Assembly (NCBI RefSeq): GCF_004349235.1
Contig: NZ_SMKY01000006.1
Location: 1 to 64,000, forward strand
DNA: 64,000 nucleotides
Source: Actinomadura darangshiensis
GTDB taxonomy: Bacteria; Actinomycetota; Actinomycetes; Streptosporangiales; Streptosporangiaceae
Reading direction: 5' to 3'
A program made the translations under genes and the position numbers. The notes under the pieces are model-generated. The model worked only from the letters and a program-made list of their open reading frames with translations, was not told the DNA's origin and did no database searches. Positions 17,315 through 26,644 of this stretch are shown piece by piece. How positions within the stretch are numbered: position 1 is the first letter of the stretch; each line of letters starts with the position of its first letter.

Positions 17315-18082
17315 TCAGCCGAAGTTGGCCTGGCCGCCGTCCAGCGGGATCGTCGCCCCGGTGAGGTAGCGCATGGCGGGCTGGACGAGCGCCGCCACGG
17401 CCCTGCCGATGTCGTCCTCGCAGTCGCCGATGTAGCCGAGCGGGATCGTCCGGCGGAACTCCTCGGCCGCCTCGGGGTTGTTCTCCGCCCACCACTTCAG
17501 CCCGGGTGAGAGGGCGTGCGGGGCGATGTTGTTGGCGCGGATGCCGTCCGGGCCCCACTCGGCGGCGGCCGTCCGGGTCAGCGACCGGAGGGCCTGCTTG
17601 GCGGCCGCGTAGGCGCCGTAGGTGGCCGGGTCCCAGCGCACCATCGCGGACGTGACGAGGTTGACGATGCTGCCGCCGCCGCGCGCCTTCATGTGCGGAT
17701 GGCACGCCCTCATGAACGCGAACGCCGCGAACGGGCCGCTCACGAACCCCTTCTGGAACTTGGCGTCGCTCATCTCCAGCAGCGGGCCGTAGGAGCCCGA
17801 GTAGGCGTTGTTGACGAGGACGTCGATGCCGCCGAACGTCTCGGCGACCCGGTCCACCAGGGCGGGGATCGCCTCGGTGTCGGCCACGTCGCAGACGAAG
17901 GGCTCCGCCTTCGCGCCGCGCGCCCGGATCAGCTCGCACGTCGCCTCGAGCTTGGCCTCCGTCCGGCCGAGCACGGCGACCGCCGCGCCCTCCGACGCCA
18001 GGGCGAGCGCAATGCCCTGCCCGACGCCCTGTCCCGCTCCGGTCACGATCGCGACCTTGCCGCTGAGGCTTCCCATTGCCAC
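17315..18082 (-). CDS. SDR-family oxidoreductase upstream of the Liv transporter
   Basis: A 255-residue classical SDR. It has TGAGQGVGQGIA (residues 15-26), DVAD, VNNAYSG, a catalytic segment TYGAYAAAKQALRSLTRTAA and the C-terminal YLTGATIPLDGGQANFG. It would oxidise or reduce a hydroxyl/keto group, possibly on a steroid-CoA, judging from neighbours. The start is ATG at 18082, and an alternative ATG lies two codons later. It probably leads a unit with livK-livHM-livG-livF, since the gap of 91 bases has no clear terminator. The promoter gap toward the divergent fadD holds several TCCCGCTCA half-sites. Confidence 0.82.
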   Translation of the reverse strand: MAMGSLSGKVAIVTGAGQGVGQGIALALASEGAAVAVLGRTEAKLEATCELIRARGAKAEPFVCDVADTEAIPALVDRVAETFGGIDVLVNNAYSGSYGPLLEMSDAKFQKGFVSGPFAAFAFMRACHPHMKARGGGSIVNLVTSAMVRWDPATYGAYAAAKQALRSLTRTAAAEWGPDGIRANNIAPHALSPGLKWWAENNPEAAEEFRRTIPLGYIGDCEDDIGRAVAALVQPAMRYLTGATIPLDGGQANFG

Positions 18083-18201
18083 TCCCGCTCAGTCCTGCTT
18101 CGCGCCGGGCCCGGCCGGCCGGGCTCACGCCTGGTCGTTCCGGGTCCGTCAGTCCTGGTGCAGGTCATCGTGAGGTGACCCGGCACACGTGATACGCCCA
18201 G

Positions 18202-18216
18202 TCCCGCTCACTGGGA
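18202..18216. promoter_or_regulatory. Steroid-regulon palindrome B1
   Basis: TCCCGCTCACTGGGA, between the divergent SDR (liv unit) and fadD. It is near-perfect, with arms TCCC/GGGA. A half-site TCCCGCTCAGTCCTG lies at 18083-18097, right at the SDR start. Confidence 0.68.
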
Positions 18217-18245
18217 ATGACCTCGGGACGGGCCGCTTCGCGCCG

Positions 18246-18260
18246 TCCCGCTCAGCGGAA
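18246..18260. promoter_or_regulatory. Steroid-regulon palindrome B2
   Basis: TCCCGCTCAGCGGAA, 44 bases from B1 and 64 bases before the fadD start. One outer base differs from the consensus. Confidence 0.6.
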
Positions 18261-18323
18261 TGCCCTGGTGAAGCCCGTAAGCGGCGGCCGACAATGAGCC
18301 CTGCGGCGAGGAGAAGGGGTCCC

Positions 18324-19925
18324 ATGGAGATCGTCCGGAAGCTGACCGGTCCCGGCGGCGAGTTCGAGCTGCGCGAGGAGGACGTGCTCGGCGCGCGGCT
18401 GCCCGTGTTCGCGAACCGCGCCCGCAACCTCGGTGAGGTGCTCACCCGGTCGGCGTCCTTCGGCGACCGGGACTACCTCGTCACCGCGTCCCGCCGGGTG
18501 AGCTTCGCCGAGCACGCCGCCGCGGTCGCGTCGATGGCGAGGGCGCTGCGCGACGACCTCGGCGTGCAACCCGGCGACCGCATCGCGATCGACGCCGCGA
18601 ACGGCCCCGAGTGGATCGTCTCGTTCTGGGCCACGATCGCCGCCGGCGGCGTCGCGGTCGGCTACAACGCCTGGTGGGCGCCCCGCGAGATCGAGTACGC
18701 GCTCGGGCACACCGACCCGAAGGTCGTCATCGCCGACGAGAAGCGGGCCGCGCTGATCTCCGAGGACGTGCTGACGGTCGAGAAGGACGTCCCGTCGCTG
18801 ATGGCCCGCTACCCGGACGCCGTCCTCGACGTCCCGGACGCCGCCGAGGACGACCCGGCGGTCATCCTCTACACGAGCGGCACGTCCGGCCGTCCCAAGG
18901 GGGCCGTGCACTCGCACCGGAACCTGACCTCGGTGGTCGAGTACCACCGGTTCAACGACGCGCTGATGCGCGAGTTCGGCGACGACCCGTCCGCGCGCCG
19001 CTACCTGCTGGCGCTGCCGCTGTTCCACATCGCCTGCCTGCACAACCTGGCCGTGCCGCGGCTCGCGACCGGCACCGCCGTGATCATGCACGAGGGCGGC
19101 TTCGACGTGGACCGGGTCCTCGGGCTGATCGAGAAGGAGCGGGTGACGAACTGGGGCGCCGTCCCGACGATGGCGAACCGGATGATCGAGCACGGCGACC
19201 TGTCGAAGTACGACGTCTCCTCGCTGTCGGCGTTCTCGCTGGCCACGGCGCCGTCCTCGCCCGCGTTCAAGGCGCGGCTCCAGGCGGTGTTCCCGCCGGC
19301 GAAGGGCGGCGTCGTCGACAGCTACGGGCTCACCGAGTCGTGCACCGGCATCTCCACCGCCACCCCTGCCGACCTCGCGGAGGCGCCCGGGACGCTCGGC
19401 CGCCCGACGATCGGCGTCCAGCTGGAGATCCGCGACCCGGACAACCGGGCGGTCGCGGACGGAGTCGAGGGCGAGGTCTGCGTCCGCAGCGCCTACAACA
19501 TGACCGGCTACTGGCGCGACCCGGAGGCCACCGCCCGCACCTTCGACGCGGACCGCTGGATGCACACCGGCGACATCGGCATGGTCGAGGACGGCCGGCT
19601 GCGGCTCACCACCCGCCGCTCCGACCTGATCATCCGCGGCGGCGAGAACGTCTACCCGGCGGAGATCGAGAACGTCCTCGCCGAGTTCCCGGGGCTGCGC
19701 GAGTGCATCGTCATCGGCGTCCCGCACCCCGACCTCGGCCAGGAGGTCGCGGCGGTGACGGTCTTCGCCGGCTCCACGCCCTCCACCGACGACCTGGCGG
19801 CCTTCGCGCGCGAGCGGCTCGCCTACTTCAAGGTCCCGTCCCGCTGGCACATCACGACCGACCCCCTCCCCCGCAACGCCACCGGCAAGGTCCTCCGCAA
19901 ACAGATCGAAACCGACATCGCCTGA
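18324..19925 (+). CDS. Long-chain/steroid acyl-CoA synthetase (FadD family)
   Basis: A 533-residue AMP-forming ligase. It has [19 protein letters not shown] (ATP loop, about residues 181-199), [47 protein letters not shown] and the C-terminal [13 protein letters not shown] with the catalytic Lys. It would adenylate a carboxylic acid and transfer it to CoA. A strong ribosome site (GAGGAGAAGGGG) decides for the ATG at 18324 over earlier in-frame starts. Steroid-regulon palindromes lie upstream, so the substrate may be a steroid side-chain acid or a ring-degradation product. The sequence alone cannot choose. It converges on the LysR gene with one base between stops. Confidence 0.85.
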   Translation: MEIVRKLTGPGGEFELREEDVLGARLPVFANRARNLGEVLTRSASFGDRDYLVTASRRVSFAEHAAAVASMARALRDDLGVQPGDRIAIDAANGPEWIVSFWATIAAGGVAVGYNAWWAPREIEYALGHTDPKVVIADEKRAALISEDVLTVEKDVPSLMARYPDAVLDVPDAAEDDPAVILYTSGTSGRPKGAVHSHRNLTSVVEYHRFNDALMREFGDDPSARRYLLALPLFHIACLHNLAVPRLATGTAVIMHEGGFDVDRVLGLIEKERVTNWGAVPTMANRMIEHGDLSKYDVSSLSAFSLATAPSSPAFKARLQAVFPPAKGGVVDSYGLTESCTGISTATPADLAEAPGTLGRPTIGVQLEIRDPDNRAVADGVEGEVCVRSAYNMTGYWRDPEATARTFDADRWMHTGDIGMVEDGRLRLTTRRSDLIIRGGENVYPAEIENVLAEFPGLRECIVIGVPHPDLGQEVAAVTVFAGSTPSTDDLAAFARERLAYFKVPSRWHITTDPLPRNATGKVLRKQIETDIA

Positions 19926-19926
19926 C

Positions 19927-20835
19927 CTACTTCTGGCGGTCGGTGCGGCTGGCGCAGGTCAGGAGGGCGGCGGCGGGGCCGGACGGCGTCGTGCCGGTCC
20001 GCCAGACGGCGCGCAGCGACCGCTCCAGCGTCACGCCGCCGACGGGGATCTCGGCGAGCGTCCCGGTCGCCAGGTCGGCGGCCACGACGAGCTCGCTGAT
20101 CAGCGCCGGGCCCGCGCCCGCGACGACCGCGCTGCGCACGGCCGTGCTGGAGCCGAGCTCCAGCAGCGGCGGGACGAGGTCCACGCCGTGCGCGGCCATC
20201 GCCTGCGCGGCGGCCTCCCGGGTGCCCGACCCCGCCTCCCGGCTGATCAGCGGGGTGGCGGCGACCTCGGCGGGCGGGACGGGACGCTTGCGGCGCGCCC
20301 AGCGGTGGCCGGGCGGCGCGACCAGGACGAGGCGGTCCCGCGCGACGGTCCGCGACCGCAGGCCGGGCGGGCGGCCCGGCGACTCGATGAAGCCGATGTC
20401 GACCTCGCCGTCCCGCGCGAGGTCGCAGACGTGCGCCGAGTTCCGCACCTGCATGCCGACGTGCAGGTCGGGGTCGCCGCGGCGCAGTTCCCCGATCCAG
20501 GCGGGCAGCAGGTACTCGGCGATGGTGAGGCTGGCGGCGACGGTGAGGTTGCCGGTGCGCTCGCGGCGGAGCGCCTCGACGCCGTCGGACAGCGCGTTCA
20601 GGGCGTCCAGGACCCGCTGCGCCCACCCGGTCACCAGCGTCCCGGCCGGGGTGAGGGACGAGCCGCGGCGGGTGCGTTCGACGAGGCGGACCCCGAGCCG
20701 CCGTTCCAGCCGGGACAGCCGCTTGCTCGCCGACGGCTGGCTGATCCGCAGCTCCCCGGCGGCGGCCGTCAGGCTGCCCCGCTCGGCGACCAGGACGAGC
20801 AGCCGCAGCGAGTCGACATCGGGTGGGGCGGTCAT
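19927..20835 (-). CDS. LysR-family transcriptional regulator
   Basis: A 302-residue LTTR. The N-terminal winged helix-turn-helix (residues 8-66) reads LRLLVLVAERGSLTAAAGELRISQPSASKRL. The effector domain follows (NLTVAASLTIAEYLLP, VDIGFIESPG, LISREAGSGTREAAAQAM). The last segment resembles the CysB/CbbR/YeiE type. It is divergent from the yeiH-like gene 71 bases away, the classical yeiE-yeiH arrangement, so it very likely controls that gene. Confidence 0.88.
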   Translation of the reverse strand: MTAPPDVDSLRLLVLVAERGSLTAAAGELRISQPSASKRLSRLERRLGVRLVERTRRGSSLTPAGTLVTGWAQRVLDALNALSDGVEALRRERTGNLTVAASLTIAEYLLPAWIGELRRGDPDLHVGMQVRNSAHVCDLARDGEVDIGFIESPGRPPGLRSRTVARDRLVLVAPPGHRWARRKRPVPPAEVAATPLISREAGSGTREAAAQAMAAHGVDLVPPLLELGSSTAVRSAVVAGAGPALISELVVAADLATGTLAEIPVGGVTLERSLRAVWRTGTTPSGPAAALLTCASRTDRQK

Positions 20836-20906
20836 TCCCCCAGGCTATGACGTGAGGCCAAAACGGCTGGTACCGGGACCGAGCGCCACGCGGAAGCCTC
20901 GTACGC

Positions 20907-21932
20907 ATGAGCACGCTGGAGAAGGTCCGCCCGCCTCGAACAAGATCACCGCAGTCCGGGCCGCACATCTGGCCCGGCATCGCGGTGGCGGCGGGCGGCG
21001 CGGCCGTGGCGATGGGGACCAACCGGCTCGTCCCCGCGCTGAGCGCCCTGACCGTCGCGGTGCTCCTCGGCGTCCTGGTCGGCGGGGCGCTGCCCGCGGC
21101 GGCGTCGCACGGCCTCCAGTGGGCGACCCGCGCGTTCCTGCGCGCGGGCGTGGTGCTGCTCGGCCTCCAGCTCAGCCTGGGCGAGGTGCTGCACCTCGGC
21201 CCCGGCATGCTCGCCGTCGTGACGGTCACCGTCCTCACCGGTTTCACCGGGACGCTCGCCCTCGCCCGGCTGCTCGGCGTCTCGCGCGGCCTCGGGCTCA
21301 TGGTCGCCACCGGGTTCTCGATCTGCGGGGCGTCCGCGATCGTCGCGATGGACAGCGTCGCCCGCAGCAAGAAGGAGGACGTCGCGACCGCCGTGACCCT
21401 GGTGACGATCTACGGCGGCGCCGCCATCGCCGTCGTCCCGTTCCTCGGCACCCGCGTGTTCGGGCTGGATCCCGAGACGCTCGGCATGTGGGCCGGGCTG
21501 AGCGTCCACGAGGTCGCGCAGGTCGTCGCGGCCGCCTCCCCCGCCGGTGCGGCGGCCGTCGGCACGGCCGTGATCGTGAAGCTGACCCGGGTGGTGCTGC
21601 TCGCGCCCATGGTGGCCGGGATGGGCGTCGTCGAACGGAAGGCGGGCGGCGCCGCCGGCGGGAAGCGCCCGCCGATCGTGCCGCTCTTCGTCGCCGGCTT
21701 CCTCGTGATGCTCCTGCTGCGCAGCGCGGACGTCGTGCCCGGCCCCGTCCTGACCGGCGCGAAGGAGCTCTCGACGGTGCTGCTGGCGGCGGCGATGTTC
21801 GGGCTGGGGACGTCCGTCCGCATCCGGTCGCTCCTGCGGACGGGACGGCGCGGCCTCCTCCTCGGCGCCCTCTCGACCCTCCTGGTCGGCACCGTCTCCC
21901 TCCTCGCGCTCACCGTCCTCGGCCACCACTGA
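20907..21932 (+). CDS. YeiH/UPF0324 family membrane protein
   Basis: A 341-residue protein with about ten hydrophobic helices, starting with a 25-residue polar N-terminus. Family markers are FLRAGVVLLGLQLSLGEV, MVATGFSICGASAIVAMDS and GLSVHEVAQVVAAA. UPF0324 proteins are annotated as putative sulfate exporters, and solid functional evidence is thin. The divergent LysR gene is its probable regulator. Confidence 0.87.
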   Translation: MSTLEKVRPPRTRSPQSGPHIWPGIAVAAGGAAVAMGTNRLVPALSALTVAVLLGVLVGGALPAAASHGLQWATRAFLRAGVVLLGLQLSLGEVLHLGPGMLAVVTVTVLTGFTGTLALARLLGVSRGLGLMVATGFSICGASAIVAMDSVARSKKEDVATAVTLVTIYGGAAIAVVPFLGTRVFGLDPETLGMWAGLSVHEVAQVVAAASPAGAAAVGTAVIVKLTRVVLLAPMVAGMGVVERKAGGAAGGKRPPIVPLFVAGFLVMLLLRSADVVPGPVLTGAKELSTVLLAAAMFGLGTSVRIRSLLRTGRRGLLLGALSTLLVGTVSLLALTVLGHH

Positions 21933-21946
21933 GCGATAGTGATGCC

Positions 21947-22459
21947 ATGGAGGAACTGCGGGCCGAGCTGTTACGGCGACTGGAACGCGACCAGCGGATC
22001 CGCACGGCGGCCGCGGAGACCGGCCGGCTGACACTGCGGCAGGGCCTGCACGCTCTGTGGATCGACCGCCGCAACACGACGTGGCTCGCCCGCGTCGTCC
22101 GCCGGCACGGCTGGCCCGGCATCGCCGCGGTCGGACCGGAGGCGGCGCACGCGGCCTGGCTGCTCGCCCAGCACGCCGACCGGCGGCCGGACGTCCAGCG
22201 CGCCTTCCTGGCGCTGCTGCGCGAGGCGGTCGAGTCCGGGGACGCCGCGCGCAAGGACCTCGCCTACCTGGAGGACCGCGTCCGGGTCAACGCCGGCCGC
22301 CCGCAACTGTACGGAACGCAGTACGGGGGGTTCGGCGCGGCCTACGGCCCCCAGCCCATCGAAGACCCGGACACCCTGGACGCCCGCCGCGCCGAAGCCG
22401 GCCTCCAGCCCATGGCCGACTACGACGCCGAGATCCGCCGCGCCGGCCGATCCGGCTGA
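21947..22459 (+). CDS. DUF6624-like protein
   Basis: A 170-residue soluble protein. Recognisable block: IDRRNTTWLARVVRRHGWPG, then AAWLLAQHAD, DLAYLEDRVRVNAGRPQLYGTQ. This set matches actinobacterial DUF6624 proteins. No catalytic role is known to me. It lies 14 bases after the yeiH-like gene and may be co-transcribed. An ATG at 21947 is the first sensible start. The very long frame upstream is out-of-frame reading of yeiH. It converges on the NmrA-like gene. Confidence 0.75.
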   Translation: MEELRAELLRRLERDQRIRTAAAETGRLTLRQGLHALWIDRRNTTWLARVVRRHGWPGIAAVGPEAAHAAWLLAQHADRRPDVQRAFLALLREAVESGDAARKDLAYLEDRVRVNAGRPQLYGTQYGGFGAAYGPQPIEDPDTLDARRAEAGLQPMADYDAEIRRAGRSG

Positions 22460-22464
22460 CCCGG

Positions 22465-23259
22465 TCAGCGGGCCGCCAGCCGCGGGGACGGGTCGGTCTT
22501 GCCCAGGCGCTCGGCCAGGAAGTCCTCCCAGGTTCGGGTGCCGTGGTCGGCGCCCTCCAGAGTCATGTTGTCGCCGGCGCGGTAGGCCCGGCCGGCCTTC
22601 CCGGGGATGCGGACCGGCATCTTCGGGCGGCGCTTGCCGCGCGCCTCCAGGTAGCCGCCGGCGAGTTCGCGCATCCCGTAGACCTTGGGCCCGGCCAGGT
22701 CGGGGACGCGTCCGGCCGGCTCCCCGAGCGCCAGCTGCACGAGCCGCTCGGCGACCTCGCGGGCGTCGACCGGCTGGAACCGGAGCCCGCCCGGGATCGG
22801 CACGACCGGCATCTTCGCCATGGCCTGCACCGTCTTCAGCACCAGGTCATGGAACTGGGCGGCGCGCAGGATCGTGTACGGGACCCCCGAGTCGATCAGG
22901 GCCTGCTCCGCCGCCACCTGCGTCCTGAGCCAGGCGAGCGGCACCCGGTCGGCCCCGATGACCGAGATCAGCACCACATGCCGCACGCCCGCCTTCTGCA
23001 CCGCCCGCATCAGGTTCCGCGCGACCTCGTCGTCGCCCTTGTTGGCGCCCGCGAGGTGCAGGACGGTCTCGACGCCGTCCATCGCGGCGTCGACCCCCTC
23101 GTCCTTGAGCAGGTCACCGGTCACGTACTCGACGCCCGCCGCGGGCTCGCGCCTGCTCCGGCTGAGCACCCGCACGTCCCGTCCCGCGTCCCGCAGAAGC
23201 GGGACGACGTGCCGTCCAAGCGTCCCCGTACCCCCGGTGACCAGAATCCGCGCCGCCAT
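22465..23259 (-). CDS. NmrA-like NAD(P)-binding protein
   Basis: A 264-residue atypical SDR. It has VTGGTGTLGRHVVPLL at the start, VTGDLLKDEGVDAAMDGVETVLHLAG, HVVLISVIGADRVPLAWLRTQVAAEQAL, and LRAAQFHDLVL. These are the features of NmrA-like or complex-I-assembly-type NAD(P)-binding proteins, which often lack SDR catalytic activity and act as sensors or isomerases. It stands alone between convergent and unrelated genes. Confidence 0.83.
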   Translation of the reverse strand: MAARILVTGGTGTLGRHVVPLLRDAGRDVRVLSRSRREPAAGVEYVTGDLLKDEGVDAAMDGVETVLHLAGANKGDDEVARNLMRAVQKAGVRHVVLISVIGADRVPLAWLRTQVAAEQALIDSGVPYTILRAAQFHDLVLKTVQAMAKMPVVPIPGGLRFQPVDAREVAERLVQLALGEPAGRVPDLAGPKVYGMRELAGGYLEARGKRRPKMPVRIPGKAGRAYRAGDNMTLEGADHGTRTWEDFLAERLGKTDPSPRLAAR

Positions 23260-23344
23260 TGTTCCTCCGTCTCAGCTGATCTCGCTTTCACCCCTCACGA
23301 CGGGACCGGCCTCCGAGAACGTGACATCGGCGCCCGGGACGCCG

Positions 23345-24553
23345 CTAGCCCTCGGCGAAGGCGGAATCGGTCCCCCTGGCCTGCTCCTCGTCGGTCATGC
23401 GCATCCGGGTGAGGCGGTCGACGACCCTGCCGATGAGGTAGGTGACGGTGAAGGCGTAGAGGCCGACGGCGAGCACGGCGACGACCTGCTTGCCCAGCAG
23501 GGCGGCCGAGCCGCCGTAGAAGAGGCCGGGCGCGCCCTGGTCCCAGCCGGTGGCGAGGAATCCGAGCGCGACGACCCCGACGATGCCGCCGGCACCGTGG
23601 ATGCCGGTGACGTCGAGGGTGTCGTCGTATCCGGCCACCAGCTTCAGCTCGACCGCGTAGGTGCACACGAGCGCCGCCACGACGCCGATCGCGAAGGCGC
23701 CCTCGACGCCGACGAAGGCGCAGGACGGCGTGATGGCCACCAGCCCCGCCAGCGCGCCGCTGGCCGATCCGAGCCTGCTCATCCGCCGGAAGCGGAGCCA
23801 TTCCAGCAGCCGCCAGGCCAGCATGCCCGCGCACCCCGCGATCATGGTGCTGACGAAGGCGCGGGTGGCCAGGCCGCCGTCGCTCAGCGCCGACCCCGCG
23901 TTGAAGCCGAACCAGCCGAACCACAGCAGCCCGAGGCCGAGCAGGACGAACGGGACGTTGTCCGGCCGGGGCCCCTCCCCGCGCCGGAACGCGACGCCGG
24001 GGCCGAGCACCAGCGCGAGAGCCAGCCCGGAGATGCCCGAGTTCAGCTCGACGACGAGCCCGCCGGCGAAGTCCAGCACGCCCCAGGAGTTGAGCCACCC
24101 GGACGGCGCGAAGACCCAGTGCGCGATGGGCAGGTAGACGAGCGTCACCCACACCGCGGCGAACAGCATCCAGGGGCCGAACCGGGCGCGGCCCGCGATC
24201 GAACCGCTGATCAGGGCGACGGTGATGATCGCGAAGGTGAGCTGGAAGCAGGCGTAGATCTGCTCGGGGATGCGGCCCTGCAGCGCGTTCGGCGGGACGT
24301 GGCCGAGGCGCCAGTCGCCCCAGCCGATGAACCCGCCGCCGGCGTCATTGCCGAACGCCATGCCGTACCCGTAGAGGAACCACAGGACCGTCACCAGGCT
24401 GATGCAGATGAAGCTCATGTAGAGCATCGTCAGCATGTTCTTGGAGCGGACCATGCCGCCGTAGAAGAAGGCGAGTCCGGGCGTCATGAGGAGCACCATC
24501 GCGGTGCTCACCATCAGCCATGCGGAATCGCCCGTATTCAGCCCCGTGGACAT
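23345..24553 (-). CDS. amt: Ammonium transporter Amt
   Basis: A 402-residue membrane protein with the Amt/Mep/Rh pattern. It has DSAWLMVSTAMVLLMTPGLAFFYGGMVRSKN at the N-terminus, FQLTFAIITVALISG, DFAGGLVVELNSG, and the signature block GIHGAGGIVGVVALG near residue 310. Eleven or so helices fit. No GlnK gene follows, unlike many amt loci. The start ATG at 23345-24553 is chosen by homology of MSTGLNTGDSAW, since the open frame continues upstream without membrane features. It is divergent from the urea transporter, so ammonium and urea uptake are probably controlled together. Confidence 0.9.
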   Translation of the reverse strand: MSTGLNTGDSAWLMVSTAMVLLMTPGLAFFYGGMVRSKNMLTMLYMSFICISLVTVLWFLYGYGMAFGNDAGGGFIGWGDWRLGHVPPNALQGRIPEQIYACFQLTFAIITVALISGSIAGRARFGPWMLFAAVWVTLVYLPIAHWVFAPSGWLNSWGVLDFAGGLVVELNSGISGLALALVLGPGVAFRRGEGPRPDNVPFVLLGLGLLWFGWFGFNAGSALSDGGLATRAFVSTMIAGCAGMLAWRLLEWLRFRRMSRLGSASGALAGLVAITPSCAFVGVEGAFAIGVVAALVCTYAVELKLVAGYDDTLDVTGIHGAGGIVGVVALGFLATGWDQGAPGLFYGGSAALLGKQVVAVLAVGLYAFTVTYLIGRVVDRLTRMRMTDEEQARGTDSAFAEG

Positions 24554-24784
24554 TTCAGACCTCTCGGTCGTTTCTCTCTCCGTCCCCGGGAGCCGCCTCC
24601 CGGCGGAGTACTCCCGGTCTATGTACGCCCGCCGGAGACAGGGCAAACGCCGCACTTGGCAACCTTGACCCGCATTTGCCTGAGCGCCATTTTGCTGCGG
24701 TTCGCGGTGGGAAATGTGAAGGCGTGGCAATCCATGCGGACGGCCGGACATGACGGCCTCTCATCGCCCCGACGGGAGAGCGTG
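24554..24784. promoter_or_regulatory. Divergent promoter region of amt and the urea transporter
   Basis: 231 bases, less GC-rich than the flanking genes, with AT-richer stretches near 24640-24740. I looked for the actinobacterial GlnR pattern of paired GTnAC/GAAAC blocks and did not find a convincing one. No gene is visible. Confidence 0.5.
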
Positions 24785-25765
24785 ATGGCGGCGGCACCGG
24801 CGGCCGTGGACACCGCGGAGGCCGAGCATCCGTCCCCGCGGCCACGTCCGCTGGACGCGCTGCTGAGCATCCCGCGCGGCGTCGCCCAGGTCGACTTCCA
24901 GCCCGGCTCCCCGACCGGGCTCATCTTCATCATCGCGCTCTTCGCCGGCGGCTGGCAGTTCGGCGTGTTCGGCCTGCTCGGCACGATCGTGGCCACCGTG
25001 ACCGCCTACCTGCTGGGCGTCCGGCCCGGCCGGGTCAGCACGGGACTCGAAGGGTTCTGCGGGACGCTCATCGGCGTCGCCCTCGTCCTCTACCTGGGTA
25101 CGAGCTGGACGACGGCGGCCCTGGTCGCCGGGTCGGCCGTCGCGGGCAGTGTGCTCGCCTCGGCGATGCGCACCGTCCTCACGCCCTACGACCTGCCGGC
25201 CCTCACCGCGCCGTTCTGCGTGGTCGTATCGGTGATGGTGATCGGAGCCCCCTCGTTCGAGCGGGTGTGGGCCGGCCATCCGGCCAACGCCCCGCCGTCC
25301 GCCACCGACCCCGGCACGGCGATGACGTGGACCGCCTTCTGGCACGGCCTGTTCAACGGCATCGGCCAGGTGTTCTTCCAGGACACCTGGTACGTGGGCC
25401 TGATCTTCCTGGTGGGGCTGGCGGTGGCGAGCCGGCGCGTGGCGGCGGCCGCCGGGCTGGCGAGCCTCATCGGGCTGCTGGTCGCCTGGAGCTTCGGGGC
25501 GCAGACCGCCGACATCGGCGCCGGGCTCTACGGCTACAACGCGGTGCTGACCGGGATCGCGCTGACCGGCACGTTCGTCGCGCTGAGCGCGGCCGGCGTG
25601 GTCTACGCGGTGATCGGGGCGGCCACGGCCGCCGCCCTGACCGCCGGCATCACCACCGTGTTCGACGTGGTCGGCGGCCACACCCTGACCTGGCCTTTCG
25701 TGCTCGTCACCTGGGTGTTCCTGGCGGCCGTCCCGACCCTGTCCAGGCTCCGGCGGGCCGGTTGA
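24785..25765 (+). CDS. Urea transporter (UT family)
   Basis: A 326-residue membrane protein. The duplicated UT fold shows [16 protein letters not shown] in the first half and [18 protein letters not shown] and [18 protein letters not shown] in the second, the LPxxT and GYN signatures. It would pass urea into the cell for the adjacent urease. The N-terminal 40 residues are polar. It is followed by ureA after 25 bases, so it leads a transporter-urease operon. Confidence 0.87.
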   Translation: MAAAPAAVDTAEAEHPSPRPRPLDALLSIPRGVAQVDFQPGSPTGLIFIIALFAGGWQFGVFGLLGTIVATVTAYLLGVRPGRVSTGLEGFCGTLIGVALVLYLGTSWTTAALVAGSAVAGSVLASAMRTVLTPYDLPALTAPFCVVVSVMVIGAPSFERVWAGHPANAPPSATDPGTAMTWTAFWHGLFNGIGQVFFQDTWYVGLIFLVGLAVASRRVAAAAGLASLIGLLVAWSFGAQTADIGAGLYGYNAVLTGIALTGTFVALSAAGVVYAVIGAATAAALTAGITTVFDVVGGHTLTWPFVLVTWVFLAAVPTLSRLRRAG

Positions 25766-25790
25766 GCCCGCGCGTTCCAGAGAGGACCCG

Positions 25791-26099
25791 ATGAACCTGA
25801 CACCACGAGAGATGGACAAGCTGCACATCTTCGTCGTCTCGGAGATGGCCGAGCGGCGCCGGCGGCGCGGCCTGAAGCTCAACTACGGCGAGACGGTCGC
25901 GTTGATCAGCGCCGCGATCGTGGAGGCGGCCCGGGACGGGCGGTCCGTCGCCGACTGCATGGAACTCGGCAAGCAGGTGGTCGGGCCGGACGACGTGCTC
26001 CCCGGCGTGCGCGGAATGCTGAAACTGATCCAGGTCGAGGCCGCTTTCGACGACGGGACGAAACTCGTCTCCTGCCACGACCCCGTCGGCGGCAAATGA
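25791..26099 (+). CDS. ureA: Urease subunit gamma
   Basis: A 102-residue protein with [34 protein letters not shown] at the start and the family blocks [19 protein letters not shown] and [20 protein letters not shown]. It is the normal gamma-subunit length. With UreB and UreC it forms the urease apoenzyme, which hydrolyses urea to ammonia and carbamate. It is the first urease gene after the transporter, with a clear AGAGAGG ribosome site. Confidence 0.95.
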   Translation: MNLTPREMDKLHIFVVSEMAERRRRRGLKLNYGETVALISAAIVEAARDGRSVADCMELGKQVVGPDDVLPGVRGMLKLIQVEAAFDDGTKLVSCHDPVGGK

Positions 26100-26144
26100 C
26101 CGCCCTTCTCCGACATCACCGGGACGAAACCGAAGGGGCCTTCC

Positions 26145-26639
26145 ATGGCAGACGACGTCTACATGTTCGGACGAGGTTCGATCGAACTCAACGCCGGGCA
26201 GCGCAGAATTTCCCTGACCGTGCACAACACTGGTGACCGGGCCGTCCAGATCGGCTCGCATTTCCATTTCTTCGAGGTCAACCGAGCGCTGAGCTTCGAC
26301 CGGGAGAAGGCGTTCGGAATGCGGCTGGACATCCCGGCCGGGACCGCCGTCCGGTTCGAGGCCGGCGACACCCGGCAGGTGCGGCTCGTCGAGTACGGGG
26401 GCGGCATGCGGGTCGTCGGGTTCGGGGGCCTGCTCGACGGGAGCATCCGTTCCGGGGCCGCCAAGAGCGAGGCACTCGCCAGGATGCGCGCCCGGGGCTA
26501 TCTCGACGAGCCGGAGGACACCGGGCGGTCAGGGGCCGCGGGCAAGGGCAAGGCGACTAAGGGCAAGGCGGCCAAGGGCAAGGCGCCGAAGGGCCCGGGC
26601 GGCGCGAAGACGGGCACGTCCCGGTCGAGGAAGGGCTGA
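26145..26639 (+). CDS. ureB: Urease subunit beta with Lys-rich C-terminal tail
   Basis: A 164-residue protein. Residues 1-125 are a normal beta subunit ([50 protein letters not shown]). Residues 131-164 form an added tail of alternating Lys, Gly and Ala, with three KGKA-type units, ending in Ser/Arg-rich residues. It looks like a histone-H1-type or nucleic-acid/polyanion-binding tail and is not needed for the urease fold. Its role is unknown. The gene lies 5 bases before ureC. Confidence 0.93.
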   Translation: MADDVYMFGRGSIELNAGQRRISLTVHNTGDRAVQIGSHFHFFEVNRALSFDREKAFGMRLDIPAGTAVRFEAGDTRQVRLVEYGGGMRVVGFGGLLDGSIRSGAAKSEALARMRARGYLDEPEDTGRSGAAGKGKATKGKAAKGKAPKGPGGAKTGTSRSRKG

Positions 26640-26644
26640 CGGCG

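Noticed and set aside
20836-20906. A steroid-regulon palindrome in the LysR/yeiH gap
   Set aside because: TACCGGGA occurs near 20870 but has no matching left arm, and the genes are not steroid-related.
18611-22459. A 1282-residue plus-strand frame through fadD, LysR and yeiH
   Set aside because: Only its last 170 residues (21947-22459) look like a protein (DUF6624). The rest is Arg/Pro/Gly noise over recognised genes.
24554-24784. GlnR operator between amt and the urea transporter
   Set aside because: Expected from biology, but no convincing GTnAC/GAAAC pairs could be read on either strand.
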